Positions 1-8,822 of a stretch of 52,636 nucleotides of DNA are shown here, piece after piece (the first letter of the stretch is position 1; every line of letters starts with the position of its first letter). Source of the DNA: a virus. The position numbers and the translations under genes were made by a program. The stretch covers positions 1 to 52,636 of the IMG/VR virus record IMGVR_UViG_3300029258_002308; one strand, 5' to 3'. Under the pieces are notes generated by a model. That model was not told the origin of the DNA. It did not search any database and saw only the letters and a list, made by a program, of their open reading frames with translations.

Positions 1-40
1 TGGCAGGAGATCATATTGAATGAAGTGAGCGAATTAGAAA

Positions 41-682
41 ATGCAGGAACAGTTAGTGGGGCTGCACCGAGCAAGTGAAATGCTTGGTGTAACCAATGTT
101 ACACTTAGAAATTGGGATAAAGAAGGTAAGTTAAAAGCACTCAAGACACCAGGGGGGCATCGTCGTTGGCGGCTCTCCGATCTTCTTGCCTTTCAAGGCA
201 TCTCTCCCGAAGATACGTCCGAAAAAGAAGAACTTATTGCAATATACGGGCGTGTCTCTTCTCACGATCAAAAGCAGAAGGGCGATCTTGACCGCCAAGT
301 TGGTCGATTGGCTACCTATTGTGGTAAAAAGAAATACAAGGTGGCCCATACTCTTCAAGATGTTGGATCAGGTATGTCCGACAATCGCCCTCGGCTCAAT
401 CGGTTGTTCAAACTGGTTGAAGACCATTCTATCACCAAAGTTGTGGTAGAGCATAAGGATCGGCTCACACGCTTCAATTTTGGGGTTTATGAGCGTTTCT
501 TTAGTTCTCATGGTGTGATGATTGAGTGTACCGAAGACAAGCGAGAGAAGACCTACGAACAGGAACTTGTAGATGATATGATTTCGCTCATGTCTTCATT
601 CTCGGCTAAAATTTATGGTAAGAGAAGTGCAGAGAATAGAAGAAAGAAGAAAGAGGCGGCGATGAAGGAGACGGTGAAATGA
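41..682 (+). CDS. tnpA: IS607-family serine recombinase (TnpA)
   Basis: Site-specific serine recombinase that would move the IS607-type element through a phosphoserine intermediate. Residues 6-50 form a MerR-like helix-turn-helix (RASEMLGVTNVTLRNW, then GGHRRWR). Residues 66-200 form the resolvase catalytic domain: the nucleophile lies in AIYGRVSSHDQ, and DRLTRF is the typical arginine-bearing segment. The MerR-then-resolvase order and 213 aa length are diagnostic of IS607 transposases. The stop overlaps the next start (ATGA), so translation of the inserted endonuclease gene is probably coupled. The matching TnpB gene lies about 1.8 kb downstream. Confidence 0.93.
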   Translation: MQEQLVGLHRASEMLGVTNVTLRNWDKEGKLKALKTPGGHRRWRLSDLLAFQGISPEDTSEKEELIAIYGRVSSHDQKQKGDLDRQVGRLATYCGKKKYKVAHTLQDVGSGMSDNRPRLNRLFKLVEDHSITKVVVEHKDRLTRFNFGVYERFFSSHGVMIECTEDKREKTYEQELVDDMISLMSSFSAKIYGKRSAENRRKKKEAAMKETVK

Positions 683-2154
683 GCAAGTATATCGGACAAA
701 CATTCAATCACTTAACTATTCAGAGTATATGGGCAGATGATGGTAGGCAATTTTGTGATGTTCGATGTTCTTGTGGAAACACACGAATTACAAGGTTGGA
801 TCGAGTTGTAAATGGCCGGGTGATAAGTTGTGGTTGCAAAAGGAGAGTTCCAAACCACAATAGACCTTCACAGAAAAAATTGTTGAAAGATTACAATGAT
901 TTGAGGGTAATGGAGATCGCCAAGAAATACAATGTTTGTGTTGCAACTGTTTATAAATGGCTCAAATTCTATGAAATAAAACCTGTTAAAAATAGGGCAA
1001 TGACCAAAAAACCTAGTAAAGATGAATTACTTAAACTATGTGATGAGTTTGAATCGGCTGCTGCGATTGGAAGACATTGTGATGCTACCACTAGATCGGT
1101 ACTTAATTGGTGTAAGGATTACGGAATAGAATGTCCGAGGGGTTGGGATGAATACGAGAAACCCAACAGAGAAACATTGGCAGCAATGATGATGGGGGAA
1201 ACAAGAAAAACTGCCGCCCGAAAAAGGGGATGTAGTCCTTCACTGTTAGATCGTTGGATGAGGCAATATGATTTAAGTAAATTTGAATGTGAAAATGGGT
1301 ATAAATTAGAATTGCCCAATTCGTTTACCAACGTGCAATCAGATGTGGTAAAAGGTGTATTGTTGGGAGATGCCTCCATACCTTGGACAACAATAGAAAG
1401 GAATAGTGGTTTATCTTATGGTCAAGAATCTAGCAAAGAGGACTATGTTCGGCATATTGCCGATATAATGTATCCATTTGTAACTAGAAGTCCATTTACA
1501 TCTTGGCATTTGAAGCCAATTAGAAGAGATGGTAAAGTAATACACGACCATTGTGACCATAACAAAATTAGTGGAAGGTGTTATATCACAAGTCATGTTC
1601 ATCCTTTGTTTAGTGGCTTGCGGGGAAAATGGTATTTGCATCCAAGCAAAAAACGGTCAAAGAAAATAGTCCCGAGGGACTTGGTTCTTAACTGGCGTAT
1701 TTTTGCATATTGGATGTGCGACGATGGCTACAATAAAACTGGTTATGGAGAAAATTGGGAACGGGTAATTAAGTTGTATACCGATTCTTTTGGGTTTGAT
1801 GATGTTGAATTTTTAATCAGCAGGATGTCTATAGATTTAGGCGTAACATCGAAGATAAATCAACGAGAAGGCAAGCCCACAATTCGTATTAGCAGTGCTG
1901 ACTACGATCATGTAATTGACAATATAGCCCCATACATTACGGTGCCTAGTATGAAATATAAGATCGACAAATCTCCTAAAAAATACAGGTCTAAGTTATT
2001 GACTGATTCACAAATCAGTGAACTTAAAGAACAATGGAAGTGTGGCAAGTTGAAAAATAAACAGTCACAATTCGCCAGGAAATTTGGAGTTAGTCATACG
2101 GTAATCAATAAAACCATTAGATCATTTCAATACGAAGCCAAGAATGGAGAATAG
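679..2154 (+). CDS. LAGLIDADG-type homing endonuclease with zinc and HTH domains
   Basis: Probable DNA endonuclease of 491 aa. The N-terminal 55 residues carry a zinc-binding segment (CSCG at 30-33, SCGC at 50-53) common in phage homing and regulatory proteins. Residues 65-200 hold about three helix-turn-helix repeats (for example MEIAKKYNVCVATVYKWL). The catalytic core has two LAGLIDADG-like helices: VVKGVLLGDA (Asp231) and RIFAYWMCDDG (Asp349). The C-terminus has another HTH (QFARKFGVSHTVINK). It overlaps tnpA by 4 nt and the next gene by 11 nt, so it sits inside the IS607 operon rather than beside it. It looks more AT-rich than the replication genes, consistent with recent arrival. Confidence 0.85.
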   Translation: MSKYIGQTFNHLTIQSIWADDGRQFCDVRCSCGNTRITRLDRVVNGRVISCGCKRRVPNHNRPSQKKLLKDYNDLRVMEIAKKYNVCVATVYKWLKFYEIKPVKNRAMTKKPSKDELLKLCDEFESAAAIGRHCDATTRSVLNWCKDYGIECPRGWDEYEKPNRETLAAMMMGETRKTAARKRGCSPSLLDRWMRQYDLSKFECENGYKLELPNSFTNVQSDVVKGVLLGDASIPWTTIERNSGLSYGQESSKEDYVRHIADIMYPFVTRSPFTSWHLKPIRRDGKVIHDHCDHNKISGRCYITSHVHPLFSGLRGKWYLHPSKKRSKKIVPRDLVLNWRIFAYWMCDDGYNKTGYGENWERVIKLYTDSFGFDDVEFLISRMSIDLGVTSKINQREGKPTIRISSADYDHVIDNIAPYITVPSMKYKIDKSPKKYRSKLLTDSQISELKEQWKCGKLKNKQSQFARKFGVSHTVINKTIRSFQYEAKNGE

Positions 2155-2536
2155 AGTGTCAAAGATCATTTTACATACACCTAGATTTATGCGGGACGAT
2201 AAGACAACTACTGAGTTTGAGGCAACTGATATTATACAAATAAAATCGGTTGCAGGAGATGACGACAATGGCGGTTCACATTTCTGGGTAAGGGGTATAG
2301 CCGAGAGGCAGCATTGTTTAGAAAGTGCTAATGATCTGAGAAAATTAGTTGAAAAGCACAAAAATGATCCCCAACAACCGATCACGATGGGCGATGTTCA
2401 TATCGGTGATGTTTTTAAGCAAAATGGAATCAATTTCTTTTGGAAAGATGTCAGGTTCCAAACGGGACTCGCTGTAGGATTTTTCTTAGGGATCATCACA
2501 TCATACATTGCCGCATGGCTTTGGAGTATAAGTTGA
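2144..2536 (+). CDS. Small protein with C-terminal transmembrane helix
   Basis: Unrecognised 130-aa protein. The first 100 residues are soluble and charged. Residues about 106-127 form one hydrophobic helix (GLAVGFFLGIITSYIAAWLW), predicting a tail-anchored membrane protein with the N-terminus in the cytoplasm. It starts inside the end of the LAGLIDADG gene and overlaps the tnpB start by 22 nt, so it appears to be a passenger of the transposon operon. No known IS607 accessory function matches it. Confidence 0.7.
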   Translation: MENRVSKIILHTPRFMRDDKTTTEFEATDIIQIKSVAGDDDNGGSHFWVRGIAERQHCLESANDLRKLVEKHKNDPQQPITMGDVHIGDVFKQNGINFFWKDVRFQTGLAVGFFLGIITSYIAAWLWSIS

Positions 2537-3624
2537 AACTAAAACGCAGCAGTAGATGCACATTGAAGTTCGCTACCGAAGCGAAGAGACAGAAACTCAA
2601 GACCACACTTGAAGAGTACGGTCAAGTGGTTAATTTCTTCATTGATCGGTTCTGGGAAAATATCCCTAAGAAGGGCGAACTACTAAAAGACATTGTGAAT
2701 CTACCTGATACATGGTTATCTGCGAGGTTGAGAAAAGTTGCCGCCCGTGAAGCAATAGACCTAATTAAATCAGTCAAAGAATCAGGAAGAACCACCAAAC
2801 CCATCCATTCTGGTAAGAGGATGCATGTTTCTTCTACGATTGCAAACCTACAAATCCACAGGACTGCCAAAACCTTTGATTGCTGGCTTCATCTGGCCAG
2901 CATAGGCAACAACACCATCCTTGATCTACCCATCAAAGGACACAAACATATCAATCGTCTAATGGCACTTGGCAAACAACTCCAATCCTATATCATCACA
3001 GAAGATCAAGTTCAATTCTGTTTCCAAATCGAAACTGGCCCGAAGGCAGAACAGGGCGAGGTAGTTGGAATCGACACAGGAATCAACGCTCTGGCGACTT
3101 TGGATGACGGACAACAATACGGAATGCAAGTTAAAAAGCAGATAGAACGAATCAAAAACAAAGAACATGGAAGCAACAAGCAGAAAAAGGCACGGAGAGC
3201 GTTAAAGCAATATATGGACGAAACTGCCAAACGGGTAGTTTCTAACAAAAGGTTGGTCGTAGTAGAAGGTTTGAAGAAAATGAACCAGAAGACCAAACTC
3301 ACACGACGGGTGAGTAAAAATATCCGTCGTTCTCTCGGTGCATGGTGTTATCGTTACTGGTTAAACAGGATACAAATGGCGTGTGAAAATAACCGTGTTA
3401 GTTTCAGAACAGTCAATCCTGCATACACCAGTCAGCGATGCTATGCTTGTGGTCATACTGAGAGTGGGAATCGTAACAGAGAGATATTTAAGTGCAAGAG
3501 TTGTGGCTATACTTGTAATGCTGATGTTAATGCAGCCAAGAATATCTTGTTTCGGTTTCTAAGTGGACCTTACGGTGCCGCTTACAAACCTCCTGATCTT
3601 GACAAATCCCTTGTATTTTGCTAG
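2515..3624 (+). CDS. tnpB: TnpB, RNA-guided nuclease of IS607/IS605-type elements
   Basis: A 369-aa TnpB. All three RuvC acidic residues are visible: Asp187 in VVGIDTG, Glu251 in VVVEGLKK and Asp337 in CNADVNAAKN. The zinc ribbon uses Cys309/312 and Cys327/330 (CYACG, CKSCG). TnpB proteins are nucleases guided by an omega RNA derived from the 3' end of the element. The intact triad suggests an active enzyme. I chose ATG 2515 because an in-frame start at 2440 would add 25 residues unlike any TnpB N-terminus. The omega RNA should overlap the 3' end of the gene and extend past 3624. Confidence 0.95.
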   Translation: MALEYKLKLKRSSRCTLKFATEAKRQKLKTTLEEYGQVVNFFIDRFWENIPKKGELLKDIVNLPDTWLSARLRKVAAREAIDLIKSVKESGRTTKPIHSGKRMHVSSTIANLQIHRTAKTFDCWLHLASIGNNTILDLPIKGHKHINRLMALGKQLQSYIITEDQVQFCFQIETGPKAEQGEVVGIDTGINALATLDDGQQYGMQVKKQIERIKNKEHGSNKQKKARRALKQYMDETAKRVVSNKRLVVVEGLKKMNQKTKLTRRVSKNIRRSLGAWCYRYWLNRIQMACENNRVSFRTVNPAYTSQRCYACGHTESGNRNREIFKCKSCGYTCNADVNAAKNILFRFLSGPYGAAYKPPDLDKSLVFC

Positions 3625-3662
3625 GTTAGATTTTTATAGTTTTGGAGGAACGGTTTAAAAAA

Positions 3663-4004
3663 ATGCCGCTCAGTCGTAGGATCGCCAAAGCTCTTAGGAA
3701 AGGGCAATCTGTTGAGATCAATGGAGAAACTTTTATTTCTATCGAACATATGACCAACAAGCATCAAAAGTCAGCAATTGATCGATATGGTTTGACAAGT
3801 CTGAAACCAGGGGATAGGGTGGTTTGTTATGTTTATGGATTATTGGAAGTTCGTACTATCGAAAAAATCAAACAAAGAAATTATCTTCCTCGATTCAAGG
3901 TGGGAAAGAAAACCGATGATATAAAAGAATGGGTTGGGAAAACCAAAATTCTTGGTGTAAAAGAAGAATCGTTCATGGAAGAACTAGTTTACGAATTGGA
4001 ATAA
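3663..4004 (+). CDS. Hypothetical protein
   Basis: About 113 aa, unrecognised. It is basic at the N-terminus (SRRIAKALRKGQ) and has beta-rich segments with a GDRVVCYVYG turn. ATG 3663 is preferred. An in-frame TTG at 3642 lies within the TTGGAGG that supplies the ribosome binding site, although the gap from GGAGG to ATG is rather long (14 nt). The gene ends two bases before the HNH gene and may belong to the same insertion cluster. Confidence 0.6.
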   Translation: MPLSRRIAKALRKGQSVEINGETFISIEHMTNKHQKSAIDRYGLTSLKPGDRVVCYVYGLLEVRTIEKIKQRNYLPRFKVGKKTDDIKEWVGKTKILGVKEESFMEELVYELE

Positions 4005-4006
4005 CA

Positions 4007-4600
4007 ATGATAACACTTTCGGAAAGGTTAATTCGACTTGGTTATAGTGATTATCAATCTTATTTGCGTTCTGAGCATTGGAGTCAAAAAAAGCGGCAAT
4101 ATCTTAGCTCTAATTCTCCCAAATATTGCTTAATTTGTGGCAATAGCCAATATGATTTACATCATCTCACATACGAACGGTTAGGTAATGAATTGATTTC
4201 AGATTTATTTCCTCTTTGCAGGAGGTGTCATAGGATATTACATGATTACACAAAAAAGAAGCGTTGTGGCTTAAACAATATGCAGCACATATTAGAGGAA
4301 GCTTTTGGACTTGATAGAGAGGCAGCGGCTTCTAAAATGATAACGGTCGGTAAAGAAGTGTCTAAAGAGAAAAAAATACGATTAGTTCATCCGTTTTGTG
4401 GTAATTGTGGGAAAAAATATTCAGTATTTGTTGAGATATTTGAAATTGAATTAGCTTGGTTTAAGCAACGAAAAGAGAAATGGCTTTGTAAGAAATGTCG
4501 GCCTTGTAAAATTAGTACAGGGCGAAGAGCTAAAATAAAGTACAAGAAAACAAAAAAAACACTCGCCCGCCTTGAGGCGAGTGTTTGGCAAGAAGAATAA
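4007..4600 (+). CDS. HNH homing-type endonuclease with two zinc sites
   Basis: A 197-aa HNH nuclease. The core reads CLIC (41-44), DLHHLTYERLGNE (His52/His53, Asn61), then CRRCH (71-75), the usual Cys-flanked beta-beta-alpha metal fold. A second CxxC pair cluster (CGNCGKK and CKKCRPC) lies near the C-terminus and could bind DNA or zinc. ATG 4007 is chosen because an upstream in-frame start would run far into the preceding gene. The base composition is AT-rich. Free-standing HNH genes of this kind are typical mobile endonucleases of large phages. Confidence 0.85.
   Translation: MITLSERLIRLGYSDYQSYLRSEHWSQKKRQYLSSNSPKYCLICGNSQYDLHHLTYERLGNELISDLFPLCRRCHRILHDYTKKKRCGLNNMQHILEEAFGLDREAAASKMITVGKEVSKEKKIRLVHPFCGNCGKKYSVFVEIFEIELAWFKQRKEKWLCKKCRPCKISTGRRAKIKYKKTKKTLARLEASVWQEE
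4557..4586. repeat. Perfect 11-bp inverted repeat at the 3' end of the HNH gene
   Basis: AAACACTCGCC (4557-4567) and GGCGAGTGTTT (4576-4586) are perfect complements with an 8-nt loop. The hairpin is inside coding sequence, 14 nt before the stop. An A-tract (4552-4559) precedes the left arm and becomes a U-tract on the minus strand, so it resembles a minus-strand terminator more than a plus-strand one. Confidence 0.7.
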
Positions 4601-4646
4601 CAATGCCACAACATAAGACAATACTAAGAATACTAAGGTAAGAATT

Positions 4647-4952
4647 ATGCTGAGTGAAATTGAATCCGAATTTATGTCAATCGTTTATCGAGTGTTGAAG
4701 GAATGCGAAAAAGCTCGAAAAAAACATGGGCCATTCCATTCCACCCATGAGGCGTATGCTGTCATCAAAGAGGAGCTTGAAGAATGGTGGGACACGGTCA
4801 AAGCAGACGAACCCGATGATGATGAATTGGTTAGCGTTGCGGCTATGGCAATCACAGCAATTGTAGAATTACAAGGAAAGAACTTAAGTGAGCATTACGT
4901 TCTCGACGGCTCTAAAAAAACTAACGAAGCAGAACATTCTACTGACTCTTGA
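4647..4952 (+). CDS. MazG-like nucleotide pyrophosphohydrolase
   Basis: A 101-aa protein of the all-alpha NTP pyrophosphatase type. The metal-binding signature is seen as EELEEWWDTVK (about 41-51), followed by a helix with DDDELVSVAAMAITA. MazG-like phage enzymes hydrolyse non-canonical or excess (d)NTPs or alarmones. The gene overlaps the 5' end of the polymerase gene by 65 nt, consistent with a shared nucleotide or replication role. The assignment rests on motif pattern alone. Confidence 0.6.
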   Translation: MLSEIESEFMSIVYRVLKECEKARKKHGPFHSTHEAYAVIKEELEEWWDTVKADEPDDDELVSVAAMAITAIVELQGKNLSEHYVLDGSKKTNEAEHSTDS

Positions 4953-6162
4953 TCCCGACGTTCTTGACTTCACGAACAAAGACAAGCAGGCGAAGTTAAT
5001 TATACAAGGGGCTGGCATGAAGATTGCTGCCCCTCTTTCGCATGACTGCGAGAGACTTTTGAATATCGTTGGTGGTCTTTCTCTTTGTTTCGATGAAAGC
5101 TTGATTCTTGCTTGGGATATAAAACCGCTTTTCTCGTTCTTCAAAGCCATTACCGGAGCAGATTTGAATCTAGGTCGAATTTGGGACCTCAAAATCATAG
5201 AGAAATTCTATGGTATCGAGGGGTATGCACCCAAAACCGTAGAGAAAGCCCTTAGTAGATTGGCCAAACTGCCGTTGGAAGGTTTTTCTTCACTCTACAA
5301 TCAAGTCTATTATCCTCTCATTACAACCGTCATTCCTCAGATGGAAGCGACTGGCGTGGCTCATCGTGGGAAGAAGAAGATTCTTCATCCATTTTTTGAA
5401 ATTGAAGAGCATGCTAATGGTCGGTTAAAATGCAGAAAAGCGTTTTATCGGAGTTATTTACCTCACAATTTGAGTTCGGAGGATAAGGAAAATCTCGCCC
5501 CAGTCGATTATGATGATGTGTTTGTCTATTTCGATTTCAAAAGCTATGAGGTGGCCGTTCTTCAATGGTTATCGGGCGACATTAAGTTGGGAAAGGCTTT
5601 AAGTTCTGGAAATGCCTATGAGTATATCTGGTCGGCGGTAACTTCGTTACAGCCCGACACGCAATCTGAAAAACGTGGAAAATTACTCTTTTTACCCATG
5701 ATTTTTGGTCTCGGGCCGCGAACACTGGCAAAAGATTTTAAAATTGATGAGAAAACGGCCCGTGAGTTAATAAATAGGTTCAATCACTCTTTTCCCACGG
5801 CCTTTACGTGGATAGAAAGTCAGGGTGTAGACGATGATAATTACGCTACGGACCACTTTGGACGTAGAAGAAAAATCGAACAAGGCAACGAATACCTAGT
5901 GCGGAACTTTTCAGTTCAAGCACCCGCATCGATAATCAGTTTGAAAAAACTAGTTAAATTGCATGAAAAAACCAAAGATTTTTCGAAACTTTGCTTTCAT
6001 TTGCATGATGGTTTCTGTATACTTGTCAATAAGGGCGAAATTAGAAGAGCCGCAAATATCGGCACTGAGGTTCTTGAGGCCCCTGATAATCTATTCCCAG
6101 ACTTAAAGTTGAAAGTCAGTTGTGTGTGGGGAAGGCGACTAGATCAGTTGAAAACAATCTAA
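4888..6162 (+). CDS. polA: Family A DNA polymerase, polymerase domain only
   Basis: A 424-aa PolA-type polymerase lacking a recognisable exonuclease domain. Motif A is VYFDFKSYEVAVLQWLSGD (Asp216, Glu221). Motif B is KRGKLLFLPMIFGLG (Lys265). Motif C is FHLHDGF (His373, Asp374). Aligned to E. coli Pol I, Phe762 is replaced by Leu269 and Tyr766 by Phe273, and the Glu after the motif C Asp (HDE) is Gly375. Start GTG 4888 follows AAGGAAAG at 4873-4880. The N-terminal 150 residues may be a degenerate exonuclease-like domain. This is probably the replicative polymerase of the phage. Confidence 0.9.
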   Translation: MSITFSTALKKLTKQNILLTLDPDVLDFTNKDKQAKLIIQGAGMKIAAPLSHDCERLLNIVGGLSLCFDESLILAWDIKPLFSFFKAITGADLNLGRIWDLKIIEKFYGIEGYAPKTVEKALSRLAKLPLEGFSSLYNQVYYPLITTVIPQMEATGVAHRGKKKILHPFFEIEEHANGRLKCRKAFYRSYLPHNLSSEDKENLAPVDYDDVFVYFDFKSYEVAVLQWLSGDIKLGKALSSGNAYEYIWSAVTSLQPDTQSEKRGKLLFLPMIFGLGPRTLAKDFKIDEKTARELINRFNHSFPTAFTWIESQGVDDDNYATDHFGRRRKIEQGNEYLVRNFSVQAPASIISLKKLVKLHEKTKDFSKLCFHLHDGFCILVNKGEIRRAANIGTEVLEAPDNLFPDLKLKVSCVWGRRLDQLKTI

Positions 6163-6174
6163 TCAAGGAGAAAG

Positions 6175-6744
6175 GTGCGAAAAGCAATCACTGAACAATT
6201 CCCGGTAGGTGAAGAGGAATATCTAGAACTTGATAAGAAATTCGGAAATCTGGCAAACTACGCAGGATGGCAACTTATCAAGAAAAACAACAGGAACAAT
6301 CACACCGACGATCACCAAGATGTGGCACAAGAATTGAGGATAGCACTTATTCAGGCAGGTTCTTACTACAAGCGACAGGTTTATATCGAAAAATGTTTAT
6401 CGCTTTGTTTTGAGTATGTCTATGATCCCTTTGTTCGCCAAATCGTGGAGCAACTTCAATTTTTATGGAAAAACAAGACTCGACATGGAGCTAATAAACA
6501 GAAGTATGGTCCACATCAAGAACGGCTCTTGGAAAAGATCGTTCGATCCTACGTGCCTGCCCATAAGAGGCCATCTAAGAAGGCCCATTTAGTCGTGGAC
6601 TCCAAATTTGCGACCTACTGCAAGGCTATTACTTGGAATCGACAGAAGGCCTTGGGCAAAAAAATCACCCGAGAGAAATCTATTCGTGCCAATTCAGTTT
6701 CATTATCTGAATATGATTACCTGGGTCCCGACAATCGACCTTAG
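6175..6744 (+). CDS. Sigma-70-region-2-like phage protein
   Basis: A 189-aa protein starting at GTG 6175 behind AAGGAG (6164-6169). The segment DDHQDVAQELRIALIQAGS (about 45-63) resembles sigma region 2 or ECF helices (the DLVQEGxIALI pattern). No clear region 4 HTH is visible, and the C-terminus is basic. It may be a phage transcription factor or a diverged sigma-like protein. It sits between polymerase and helicase genes, so a replication accessory role is an alternative. Confidence 0.4.
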   Translation: MRKAITEQFPVGEEEYLELDKKFGNLANYAGWQLIKKNNRNNHTDDHQDVAQELRIALIQAGSYYKRQVYIEKCLSLCFEYVYDPFVRQIVEQLQFLWKNKTRHGANKQKYGPHQERLLEKIVRSYVPAHKRPSKKAHLVVDSKFATYCKAITWNRQKALGKKITREKSIRANSVSLSEYDYLGPDNRP

Positions 6745-6762
6745 TAGATACTACATATCTAT

Positions 6763-7164
6763 ATGACTAAGATCGATCAAAAGACATTTTACGAAAAATT
6801 CGAAAAGAAACGAACCAAAAAGGATGGCAAGTACACTCCCACATTCGATCTTAATGTCCTTTTAACTTTGGCTTGGCATTTCCGACCTAAACACTTTTTG
6901 GAATTTGGAGTACAGGAAGGCACAACAGCCGGAATCCTTCTAGAACTATGTCCTTGGATTGAGAAATACACAGGTATCGATGTACCTCCTAATTTTAAAA
7001 CCAAGTGGAAAGCCCAACAAAGTGAAGTCCCTAAAAAAGCTGGAGGATTGGTTGATGATCCTCGTTTCAATGTTATCGTATTGGAGAAAGGAACAGCGGA
7101 ACTTGAGGTCAACAAAATGAATTTTGTTGACTGCTGCTTCTTTGTTGATCTAGACAAAATCTAG
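6763..7164 (+). CDS. Short class I SAM methyltransferase-like protein
   Basis: 133 aa. Motif I of the Rossmann methyltransferase fold is present (FLEFGVQEGTTAGILLE, about 46-62), then strand 2 with an acidic end (YTGIDVP). The sequence stops right after strand 4 (DCCFFVDLD), where typical family members continue for 60-100 residues. It therefore looks C-terminally truncated or minimal. No matching continuation is seen in the other frames of the 44-nt gap. Activity is doubtful. Confidence 0.55.
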   Translation: MTKIDQKTFYEKFEKKRTKKDGKYTPTFDLNVLLTLAWHFRPKHFLEFGVQEGTTAGILLELCPWIEKYTGIDVPPNFKTKWKAQQSEVPKKAGGLVDDPRFNVIVLEKGTAELEVNKMNFVDCCFFVDLDKI

Positions 7165-7208
7165 GATTTCTGCTAAATTATTTTCTGAGAAAGAGCGATA
7201 GGTAGAAT

Positions 7209-8822
7209 ATGACAGATTTTATCGACCCCGACGACGATTTGACGGAAGAAGAGCTAGAGCAGCTTGAAAGTCTAACCGATCCCGATGCCGAAGAGGATTC
7301 CGAGTTCAAGTGGGACGAGGAATTTCAACGGTACATTCTTGCCATGCTTGTCTCGGACAAGCATTTTTTAGTTCAGAGTCTACCTCTGGTTCAACCTAAA
7401 TACTTTACTGATGATGTTCATAAACTGATTTGTAAACTTCTATTCGGGTATTTTGAGAAATACAAAGTTCTCGCCAAAAAGCCGTGGATCGTTCAGGAAG
7501 TCAAAGACCACATTGCGGAAAAGAACGACGAAATCCAACTACACTATCTTACCGAACTTAACAAGGTTTATGAATATTATACTCCCGGTGTTGAATCAAG
7601 AGACTATCTTCTCGATAAGATTGTCCACTTCGCCAAGATGCAGGCAATTAAGGTTTCATTCAACAAGTGTCTCACCGTTATTAAGAAGGACCCTGAAAAC
7701 GATGATACCTGGATGAAAATCGGAGACATACTACGTGATGCTTTGCTTGTAGACAAAAACTTTGATCCCGGCCTGGATTATTTTCAATCATATGAGGAGC
7801 GATATGAGCAGCTTAAGGAGGATGAAGCCCTAGAGGTTTTTACAACCGGATTCAAGAGTATAGATAACAATCTTTTATCGGGCGGGCCCACGCGAGGCGA
7901 GGTTTATGCGGTCATTGCTCTTTCGGGAGTTGGGAAATCGCTGAACCTCGTTACCGCCGCATTGAAAAACGTGCTGTTGGGCAAAAAGGTTCTTTACATT
8001 TCGCTGGAAATGGATGAGGGGAAAATTGCCGAGCGTTTTGATGCACAATTGGCGGCGGTTGATATTAACAAATTGCTAGATCACAAAGAACTTATCAAAC
8101 AGGCTTTTGATGAGCAACTAGATGAACAAGAAGATCCCCGAACACTTATCATCAAACAATTTGCTCCCGGAGTGATGGATGTCAATACGCTTCGAGCATA
8201 TCTTCAACAGTTGTATTTGATTGACTTCCGGCCTGATATGGTCATCGTAGACTACATCGGTGAAATGAAGGATTATCCCGGCATTCCCACTTGGCAATCT
8301 CGATACCGAATTATCCGAGATCTTAGACGACTTGCAAAAGAAGAAGAAATCTGCATCTTGACTGCCATGCAAGCCAACAAGAGTGCCCGTGAGGCCCAAG
8401 AATTAACTGATCGATGGGGAAATCTTCAAACGGGTGTTATTGATGATGATAATCTCGCGGATGCCCACGGACAAGTTAAACCTCTTGATGGTTGGTGGTC
8501 TATCAATCAAACTCATTTCGAAAAAAAAGCCGGAATTGCAAGAGTATTTTTTGGAAAAGCAAGACATGGGAAAAGTCGTTTTATCTTTTGGATTGAATAC
8601 AACGAGAAAACTTTGGCAATGACTGAAATTTCTGAAAAAAAGTTCAGCGAAAAAATAAAAAAAGAGCAGGCGGATTCAGTTACCAGAATGCAGGATTTAC
8701 CACAAAAACAATATCCTGATGGGAAAAAAGGAACCAAGGTTAGCCAAATGATAGGTAATAACTCTACTGTAAATAAAGAACCGACAATCCCCAAATCACA
8801 TGAAGGAACAAACAATGAGTGA
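7209..8822 (+). CDS. Replicative DNA helicase, DnaB/T4 gp41 type
   Basis: A 537-aa hexameric helicase expected to unwind the fork 5'-3'. The N-terminal part (about 1-200) is acidic then helical, as in DnaB N-domains. The RecA-like core starts with FTTGFKSIDNNLLSGG. Walker A is ALSGVGKS (about 237-244), an acidic LEMDEGKIAERF segment follows, and Walker B is MVIVDYIGEM. A long polar Lys-rich tail (last 70 residues) may contact a primase or loader. It overlaps the start of the UvsY-like gene by 8 nt. Confidence 0.92.
   Translation: MTDFIDPDDDLTEEELEQLESLTDPDAEEDSEFKWDEEFQRYILAMLVSDKHFLVQSLPLVQPKYFTDDVHKLICKLLFGYFEKYKVLAKKPWIVQEVKDHIAEKNDEIQLHYLTELNKVYEYYTPGVESRDYLLDKIVHFAKMQAIKVSFNKCLTVIKKDPENDDTWMKIGDILRDALLVDKNFDPGLDYFQSYEERYEQLKEDEALEVFTTGFKSIDNNLLSGGPTRGEVYAVIALSGVGKSLNLVTAALKNVLLGKKVLYISLEMDEGKIAERFDAQLAAVDINKLLDHKELIKQAFDEQLDEQEDPRTLIIKQFAPGVMDVNTLRAYLQQLYLIDFRPDMVIVDYIGEMKDYPGIPTWQSRYRIIRDLRRLAKEEEICILTAMQANKSAREAQELTDRWGNLQTGVIDDDNLADAHGQVKPLDGWWSINQTHFEKKAGIARVFFGKARHGKSRFIFWIEYNEKTLAMTEISEKKFSEKIKKEQADSVTRMQDLPQKQYPDGKKGTKVSQMIGNNSTVNKEPTIPKSHEGTNNE

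Larger units (their letters stand above)
41..3624 (+). mobile_element. IS607-type element with endonuclease and membrane-protein passengers
   Basis: The IS607 tnpA and tnpB genes are on the same strand but separated by a LAGLIDADG gene and a small membrane-protein gene, all four overlapping. Canonical IS607 elements have tnpA and tnpB adjacent or overlapping, so the middle 1.8 kb is an insertion into, or cargo of, the element. IS607 elements lack terminal inverted repeats and conspicuous target duplications, so the ends cannot be drawn. The given limits are those of the genes only; the real ends lie outside them. Confidence 0.75.
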
